Shown here piece after piece: positions 8,104-12,512 of a stretch of DNA of 12,512 nucleotides. Under the pieces are notes generated by a model that was not told the DNA's origin, did not search any database, and worked only from the letters and a program-made list of their open reading frames with translations. Each line of letters starts with the position of its first letter. Within the stretch, counting starts at the first letter, position 1. The DNA lies in NCBI GenBank assembly GCA_000485475.1, contig AXYY01000088.1, forward strand, positions 1-12,512. Reading direction: 5' to 3'. Made by a program: the position numbers and the translations under genes. The DNA is from Candidatus Ancillula trichonymphae ImTpAt (GTDB taxonomy: Bacteria; Actinomycetota; Actinomycetes; Actinomycetales; Bifidobacteriaceae).

Positions 8104-9559
8104 ACAACCACGCCCACTTTTCTCTAATTCTCGCATCATCTTCACTAGAAATTTCAGGTGCTGCCTTTTCTTCAACTTTAACATCACTACTGCCCGCATA
8201 AACATTAAGTTGGGCAGTTTCTTGTATAGGAGTTGTGAACGACGAGTTATCTGCACCTGCATTGACAGTTCCCAAGTTTGTGCTAGTGTTCTTAACTGAA
8301 CCTTTCTGTTTCTTCTGCTCGTGATAACTCCACAGCACGTTGGCGAAGACATCAAACAAGTATTGTGCATCATGTGGACCAGCAGCGGCCTCTGGGTGGT
8401 ATTGAACTGAAAATGCGGGTATATCTAGACATTCAATACCTTCAACAACATTGTCATTCAATCCAATATAGCTCACTCTGGCTCGTCCGAACACACCATC
8501 ATCATGTGGCGTGCGGACTTCGGGAGGTGAAGTGCAAAATCCAAACTCATCTTTTTGACCAAGTGGCATATCCACCGCAAAGCCATGATTTTGTGCGGTA
8601 ATTTCAACGCGCCCGGTCTTCAAATTCTTAACTGGCTGATTGACGCCTCTGTGCCCAAATGGCAACTTGTAGGTTTCGAATCCCAGTGCACGACCAAGCA
8701 TCTGGTTGCCCATGCATATTCCGAAGAACGGTATACTTCTACTGAGAACTTCACGCAGAAGCTCAACTTCTTGGGTTGCACTTTCTGGATCGCCCGGGCC
8801 ATTTGAGAAGAACACTCCATCCGGGTCCAAGTCTAAAACTTGCTCAATCGTGGAGCTTGCAGGAAGTATGTGGACTTCAATCCCTCGTTCAGCAAGTAAT
8901 TTAGGGGTCATGTCTTTAATTCCGAGGTCGATTGCAACAACTCTAGGCACAGTTTGCCCTGAAGTTGCACTAGGAGGAACAACTTTTGGCTGCTTGACCG
9001 TCACCTCGGAGACCAGATGCGTACCGGTCATGCTCGGTGTTTCACGTACTTTGTGCAGCAACTCGTCTGGACACTCAACCTGATCTCCAACTGCGTGGCT
9101 TTTCAGCAAGTTGTTCAAACCGCTCTTCTTTAATACTTGACCTGAGAAAATGCCGGCCTTCATCACTCCAGCAGTTCTAAGGTGACGAGTAAGGGCGCGC
9201 GTATCAAGTCCAGAAATGCCAACAATTTTCTTGCGCTTCAGACGAGCTAGAAGTGACTCCTCCGCACGGTGCGAGGAACCTATGCGCGATAACTCACGAA
9301 CAACATATCCATTCACCCAAATTCGCTGCGATTCATCATCCTCAAAATTTACACCTGTATTTCCTATGTGTGGCATAGTCTGGACCAGAATTTGTCCCGC
9401 ATACGAAGGATCAGTAATAGTTTCTTGATAACCGGTCATCGCAGTTGCAAAAACAAATTCCCCAGTAGCGACACCTTCAACACCAAACGAAACACCAACG
9501 AATGCGTTACCGTCCTCCAAAATCAAGAGCGCGGGACCAATGTTTTGTATAACTTTCAC
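8096..9559 (-). CDS. carA: Carbamoyl-phosphate synthase small subunit CarA with long C-terminal tail
   Basis: Glutaminase subunit of carbamoyl-phosphate synthase: it hydrolyses glutamine and passes ammonia to CarB. The N-terminal CarA domain (about 1-190) includes ATAMTGYQETITDPSYAGQ (38-56). The class I amidotransferase domain (about 205-410) has SNGPGDP (252-258), the nucleophile Cys282 in GICMGNQ, and His388/Glu390 in YHPE. The catalytic triad is complete. The protein has 487 residues against roughly 380 usual. The excess is a tail from about residue 412, rich in Ser, Thr, Asn, Lys and Glu and ending in a charged, aromatic peptide with two Trp. Its function is unknown. The start is GTG 9559: an extended -10 box ends 6 nt before it and the family N-terminus fits. 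The gene is the first of a carAB operon and overlaps carB by 8 bp. No pyr genes adjoin it. Confidence 0.95.
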   Translation of the reverse strand: MKVIQNIGPALLILEDGNAFVGVSFGVEGVATGEFVFATAMTGYQETITDPSYAGQILVQTMPHIGNTGVNFEDDESQRIWVNGYVVRELSRIGSSHRAEESLLARLKRKKIVGISGLDTRALTRHLRTAGVMKAGIFSGQVLKKSGLNNLLKSHAVGDQVECPDELLHKVRETPSMTGTHLVSEVTVKQPKVVPPSATSGQTVPRVVAIDLGIKDMTPKLLAERGIEVHILPASSTIEQVLDLDPDGVFFSNGPGDPESATQEVELLREVLSRSIPFFGICMGNQMLGRALGFETYKLPFGHRGVNQPVKNLKTGRVEITAQNHGFAVDMPLGQKDEFGFCTSPPEVRTPHDDGVFGRARVSYIGLNDNVVEGIECLDIPAFSVQYHPEAAAGPHDAQYLFDVFANVLWSYHEQKKQKGSVKNTSTNLGTVNAGADNSSFTTPIQETAQLNVYAGSSDVKVEEKAAPEISSEDDARIREKWAWLYE

Positions 9560-9565
9560 AGCTAC

Positions 9566-9576
9566 ATTATATCACA
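9566..9576 (-). promoter_or_regulatory. carAB promoter, extended -10
   Basis: TGTGATATAAT on the minus strand, identical over 11 bases to the boxes before the permease and guaA. TATAAT occupies 9566-9571 and is followed by 6 nt and then the GTG start of carA, which predicts a leaderless carAB transcript. No -35 box is recognisable at 16-18 nt spacing. With no leader there is no room for a PyrR-type attenuator or other RNA switch, so any pyrimidine control would act at initiation or on the enzyme. Confidence 0.75.
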
Positions 9577-9927
9577 TCTAGTTAACATAATTTTCAGTTC
9601 ACTGCGCCGTACAAGCGTAAAAACACAAGAACATCCAGTAGTTATAAATTTACCCCATTTCATAAAAAAACCATAAAATTAACAAAAACTAGTAAAATAA
9701 GCCTGTAAAAACAACCCCATCGAGAAAATGTATAACTTTTTAGATTAAATACTGAAAAACATGCCAAAAAACACGATAGAACAGTCTTCACAAAGAAGAC
9801 GTATTGTGCATAGAAAATAATCTTACCGTTGTCGTTCATTGCCGTACTCACCGTCGCATAAAGACAAATAAAAATCTACTGAAATGGGTAGTAAACAGGC
9901 AATAAGTATATTTAAGTCCACCTTCAG
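9577..9927. other. A+T-rich spacer between carA and tRNA-Glu, with phased A-tracts
   Basis: This part of the 368-bp gap is visibly richer in A+T than its neighbours. On the plus strand, A-tracts at 9664-9670, 9675-9678, 9684-9688 and 9694-9697 have centres about 9.5 bp apart. Further tracts lie at 9707-9711, 9725-9728, 9755-9759 and 9766-9771. Such spacing near the helical repeat suggests intrinsically bent DNA, about 100-200 bp upstream of the carA promoter. Two weak minus-strand hairpins are present: CTAC/GTAG (9876-9891) followed by ATTTTT, 37 nt after the tRNA, and GTCTTC/GAAGAC (9784-9800) with a T6 run 12 nt later. Either could terminate the tRNA transcript, but neither is convincing. 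Short open frames here look like by-products of T-rich DNA. I see no supported gene. Confidence 0.5.
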
Positions 9928-10000
9928 TACCCCCAACGGAATTCGAATCCGTGTTGCTGCCGTGAAAGGGCAGAGTCCTAGGCCGCTAGACGATGGGGGC
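9928..10000 (-). tRNA. tRNA-Glu, anticodon UUC
   Basis: A 73-nt cloverleaf can be folded by hand on the minus strand. The acceptor arm is GCCCCCA paired with TGGGGGT (G1:U72 wobble, discriminator A). The D arm begins GTCT. The anticodon stem CTGCC/GGCAG encloses the loop CTTTCAC, giving anticodon TTC, which reads GAA and, by wobble, GAG. The T arm is ACGGA/TCCGT around TTCGAAT. The layout matches bacterial tRNA-Glu closely. CCA is not encoded (CTG follows), so the 3' end must be added enzymatically. It stands alone between guaA and carA with its own promoter. Confidence 0.96.
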
Positions 10001-10011
10001 CCGCACATTCT

Positions 10012-10040
10012 AGTATAGCGCATAATTCTACACTTGTCAA
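10012..10040 (-). promoter_or_regulatory. tRNA-Glu promoter, -35 and -10
   Basis: A perfect -35 TTGACA (10035-10040) and a -10 TATACT (10012-10017) are separated by 17 nt, a near-consensus housekeeping sigma-factor promoter. The predicted start near 10005 leaves about 5 nt before the mature tRNA 5' end, to be removed by RNase P. This contrasts with the protein-gene promoters of the window, which have an extended -10 and little or no -35. The rest of the 114-bp gap to the guaA stop holds a GTGCGC/GCGCAC inverted repeat with a loop over 30 nt and no T-run; I see no clear guaA terminator. Confidence 0.88.
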
Positions 10041-10114
10041 CCACCGTACAAACCACACTGCTAAGGTGCGCAATCACCTGCACAAATCAGCAACAAGACA
10101 CACAGCACGCGCAC

Positions 10115-11671
10115 TCACTCCCACTCAATTGTTCCTGGTGGTTTTGAGGTTATGTCTAGAACTACGCGGTTAACTTCTCGAACTTCATTAGTTATTCTGG
10201 TTGAAATCTTAGCGAGTAGATTGTAATCAAGTCTAGTCCAAGTTGCAGTCATCGCATCATCTGAACTAACTGGTCGTAGAACAATTGGGTAACCATAAGT
10301 GTGTGCGTCCCCTTGAACACCAACTGAACGAACATCCGCAAGAAGAACAACCGGACACTGCCAGATTTGCGCATTCTGCTCACTCTGCCCAAGTACACTG
10401 CGGACAATAGCATCTGCGCGCCGCAGAATATCCAGGTGCTTTTCGTTGACTTGTCCGATTACACGAATTGCAAGTCCAGGACCAGGAAATGGTTGACGAG
10501 CAACGATAACTTCAGGCACGCCCAAACTACGACCTAAATTGCGCACCTCGTCCTTAAAGAGCGTACGAAGCGGTTCAAGTAGTTCAAACTCCAAGTCATT
10601 AGGAAGTCCTCCAACATTATGGTGACTCTTGATATTTGCGGCACCAGCACCAATTCCAGACTCAACAACATCAGGATAAAGCGTTCCTTGAACCAGAAAG
10701 CGGACATCCTCATTCTCGTTCGTCAATTCACGAACTGCCTGCTCAAACGAACGGATAAACTCACGCCCAATAATCTTGCGCTTCGTCTCAGGTTCAACAA
10801 CTCCGTCAAGTGCGGTCAAAAATCTTGCTGATTCGTCACGCTTGATGAATTTTATTCCGAACGAGTTAACAAAATCTTCTTCAACTTGCTTCGCCTCATC
10901 TTGGCGCAGTAGTCCATGATCAATGAAAACACAGGTCAACTGATCGCCAATTGCTTTGTGCACTAAAGCGGCCGCAACTGCAGAATCAACTCCACCAGAA
11001 AGTCCGCAAATAACCTTCGAATCTCCAACCTGCGCGCGGATTTTTTCTACTTGTTCATCAATTATGGACTTGGAATTGTAATCAAGTGGTAAGTTGCACG
11101 CATAAGTCAAAAAGTTGATAAATACTTGTCTACCAAGCGGTGTGTGCTTGACCTCTGGATGCCACTGCACGCCGTATAAAGAACGCCCCTGATCCTCGAA
11201 CGCCGCAACTGGCGCACCCTCAGTTCTAGCAGTGATCTTAAACTCTGAGGGCATTGATCTCACTGCAACACCATGACTCATCCACACCTCCTGAGTTTCT
11301 GGCGAACCTTTGAGCAGCAGTCCAGATATTCCAGTGTCGAAGATTTGTACAGAAGTGGAACCGTATTCTCCAAGTGCGGCTTTATCAACAAGTGCACCAA
11401 ACGACTGCGCAATTAACTGAAAACCATAACAAATCCCCAGAATTGGAACTCCAGATAGCAGTATTCGCTTGTCAATAGTTGGCGCATCTGGTGCAAAAAC
11501 ATCCGAAGGACCACCAGTCAAAACAATTCCCGCAGGATTCTTGGCGAATAATTCATCTGCACTAATATTCCACGGCACTAACTCAGAATACGCATCGCAC
11601 TCTCGAACCACGCGCGCAATCAACTGAGCATACTGTCCACCGAAATCCATAACTACCACAGTCGCACTCAT
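10115..11671 (-). CDS. guaA: GMP synthase (glutamine-hydrolysing) GuaA
   Basis: Converts XMP to GMP with ATP and glutamine, the last step of guanine nucleotide synthesis. It has 518 residues, a normal length. The N-terminal class I amidotransferase domain (about 1-195) has MDFGGQYAQLIAR (8-20), the nucleophile Cys81 in GICYG, and His171/Glu173 in WHPE. The ATP-pyrophosphatase domain contains the P-loop SGGVDS (225-230) and the C-terminal dimerisation domain follows from about 395. The protein ends in the conserved KPPGTIEWE. The catalytic triad and P-loop are intact. An in-frame GTG at 11677 directly follows the -10 box and so should lie upstream of the transcription start; I therefore take the ATG at 11671, which is 6 nt from the box. 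It is 7 bp downstream of rsmA but has its own promoter. The stop is TGA. Confidence 0.97.
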   Translation of the reverse strand: MSATVVVMDFGGQYAQLIARVVRECDAYSELVPWNISADELFAKNPAGIVLTGGPSDVFAPDAPTIDKRILLSGVPILGICYGFQLIAQSFGALVDKAALGEYGSTSVQIFDTGISGLLLKGSPETQEVWMSHGVAVRSMPSEFKITARTEGAPVAAFEDQGRSLYGVQWHPEVKHTPLGRQVFINFLTYACNLPLDYNSKSIIDEQVEKIRAQVGDSKVICGLSGGVDSAVAAALVHKAIGDQLTCVFIDHGLLRQDEAKQVEEDFVNSFGIKFIKRDESARFLTALDGVVEPETKRKIIGREFIRSFEQAVRELTNENEDVRFLVQGTLYPDVVESGIGAGAANIKSHHNVGGLPNDLEFELLEPLRTLFKDEVRNLGRSLGVPEVIVARQPFPGPGLAIRVIGQVNEKHLDILRRADAIVRSVLGQSEQNAQIWQCPVVLLADVRSVGVQGDAHTYGYPIVLRPVSSDDAMTATWTRLDYNLLAKISTRITNEVREVNRVVLDITSKPPGTIEWE

Positions 11672-11677
11672 GCGCAC

Positions 11678-11688
11678 ATTATATCACA
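11678..11688 (-). promoter_or_regulatory. guaA promoter, extended -10 overlapping rsmA stop codon
   Basis: TGTGATATAAT on the minus strand, the same 11-mer as before carA and the permease. It is built from the last codons of rsmA (GTG ATA TAA) plus one base, so the TAA stop is inside the TATAAT hexamer. Six bases separate it from the guaA ATG, predicting that transcription begins at the A of the ATG. A 12-bp perfect palindrome, CACAAATTTGTG (11685-11696), overlaps its upstream edge. It could be an operator, but it is also coding sequence. Confidence 0.72.
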
Positions 11689-12512
11689 AATTTGTGCTCG
11701 CGCAGAATTTCAGCAAGTTTTACGAAGTCATGAATTGTCAAGGTTTCTCCGCGTGCAAGTGGATCAATTTGCAAACTCTCTAGTGCGGATTTAATGAACT
11801 CAGAATCGAAACCATCTGCAACCAAAAGGGATCTGAGCGTCTTTCTTCTAGCGGAGAATGCGAGGTTGATTAGTGCGAAAACAGCATCTCTTGAAGTTGT
11901 ACCGCTTTCAGTAGTGAATGGATTCTGCTCACATCTGACGAACTTCACAAGTCTTGAATCAACGCGCGGCACCGGCCAAAATACACTTCTAGGAACAACT
12001 GCGGACGCACTAGCAACTCCGAAGTATGCAAGTTTCAAAGATGGAATTCCGTACTCCTTAGAACCGGGTGCTGCAGTCAGGCGATTTGAAACTTCTGCCT
12101 GAACCAGTACAAGCACTTCCTTGACGTTGTCGAATCTCTCCAGAAGCGTAATAAGTATAGGAACCCCGACGTTGTACGGCAAGTTCGCCACTAGCTTGCT
12201 GCATTTGTTCAGCTGTTCGTTCGGTTTCAGCAGTAGTGCATCTTTATGAATAACTACCAGATTCGCAACGTCATGACCCAACTTGTCAAGAGTAATTGTC
12301 AGCATGGAACTCAATTTGTCATCAATTTCCACAGCAACCACCTTTGCACCCGCATTCAGAAGTCCCGCAGTCAAAGATCCTAAACCCGGACCAATTTCAA
12401 GTATATTTTCAGCACCGCGAACAGCCGCCAGCCGTACAATCTTCTCGACTTGACTTGAATCCACCATGAAGTTCTGCCCCAGAGATTTATGCGCACAAAC
12501 ACCGGAAGTTTC
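11679..12512 (-). CDS. rsmA: 16S rRNA dimethyladenosine transferase RsmA/KsgA, 5' end beyond window
   Basis: S-adenosylmethionine-dependent enzyme that dimethylates two adjacent adenosines in the 3'-terminal hairpin of 16S rRNA during small-subunit maturation. The frame is open to the window edge, giving 277 visible residues. The true start is outside: upstream of the internal ATG at 12467 the frame still encodes KSLGQNF, the conserved family N-terminus (visible residues 9-15, running on into MVD), so that ATG is not the start. Further motifs are the SAM-binding EIGPGLGSLT (39-48), the acidic VEID, the catalytic NLPYNV (110-115), VFWPVPRVDS, and the C-terminal FSARRKTLRSLL. The last codons, GTG ATA TAA, form part of the guaA promoter. 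It is probably the last gene of an upstream transcript. Confidence 0.95.
   Translation of the reverse strand, partial: ETSGVCAHKSLGQNFMVDSSQVEKIVRLAAVRGAENILEIGPGLGSLTAGLLNAGAKVVAVEIDDKLSSMLTITLDKLGHDVANLVVIHKDALLLKPNEQLNKCSKLVANLPYNVGVPILITLLERFDNVKEVLVLVQAEVSNRLTAAPGSKEYGIPSLKLAYFGVASASAVVPRSVFWPVPRVDSRLVKFVRCEQNPFTTESGTTSRDAVFALINLAFSARRKTLRSLLVADGFDSEFIKSALESLQIDPLARGETLTIHDFVKLAEILREHKFVI

Noticed and set aside
8104..8373. N-terminal extension of carB by 90 residues
   Set aside because: The segment overlaps the carA tail and does not resemble CarB. The family N-terminus begins at the ATG at 8103. It is kept only as a finding about the open frame.
8704..8724. GNQ in place of GHQ in the CarA amidotransferase motif (GICMGNQ)
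   Set aside because: As I recall, Asn at this place is common in actinobacterial CarA. The catalytic Cys, His and Glu are all present, so I do not read it as an inactive enzyme.
9784..9800. Rho-independent terminator at the GTCTTC/GAAGAC hairpin
   Set aside because: The stem is only 6 bp with modest G+C, and the T6 run follows 12 nt later rather than directly.
9660..9851. Open frame of 63 codons on the minus strand with a hydrophobic translation, in the carA-tRNA spacer
   Set aside because: It begins at a GTG with no ribosome site or -10 box at the usual distance. The hydrophobic, Phe-rich product is what T-rich non-coding DNA gives, and it shows no recognisable motif.
9823..10083. Open frame of 86 codons on the minus strand
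   Set aside because: It runs through the tRNA-Glu gene and its promoter, so it cannot reasonably be coding.
12465..12467. rsmA start at the ATG 12465-12467
   Set aside because: The frame stays open upstream and encodes the conserved KSLGQNF, so this Met is internal and the real start is beyond the window.

Overview
The window looks like a stretch of chromosome from an actinobacterium (Actinomycetota) of moderate to low G+C, roughly mid-40s percent by eye. Several things point there: an actinobacterial type of MetG with one Cys4 zinc knuckle and a KFSSS signature, the GICMGNQ amidotransferase motif in CarA, a tRNA-Glu with a G1:U72 pair and no encoded CCA, and apparently leaderless mRNAs. I cannot name the genus. 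I see no mobile elements, CRISPR arrays, phage genes or rRNA, and no clear sign of horizontal transfer.

All genes lie on the minus strand, so transcription runs from high to low coordinates. In that order: (1) rsmA/ksgA, 16S rRNA dimethyltransferase, with its 5' end cut by the window edge; (2) guaA, GMP synthase, 7 bp further on; (3) a tRNA-Glu(UUC) with a textbook -35/-10 promoter; (4) a 368-bp A+T-rich spacer with phased A-tracts; (5) carA and carB, the two subunits of carbamoyl-phosphate synthase, overlapping by 8 bp; (6) an APC-family amino-acid permease; (7) metG, methionyl-tRNA synthetase, overlapping by 11 bp with (8) cimA, citramalate synthase, whose 3' end is cut by the window edge.

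The genes are housekeeping functions in translation (rsmA, metG, tRNA-Glu), purine and pyrimidine synthesis (guaA, carAB), isoleucine precursor supply (cimA) and amino-acid uptake (the permease). GuaA and CarA are both class I glutamine amidotransferases, so the central part draws on the glutamine/glutamate pool.

The most notable pattern is regulatory. The motif TGTGATATAAT (an extended -10 box) occurs ahead of guaA, carA and the permease, each time exactly 6 nt before the start codon, and a degenerate version precedes metG. This predicts transcripts that begin at or next to the start codon. It also fixes several start sites and leaves no room for leader-RNA control of carAB. The guaA -10 box contains the rsmA stop codon. 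CarA carries an unusual tail of about 76 residues. I found no undescribed multi-gene system; the candidates worth following are the promoter architecture and the CarA tail.
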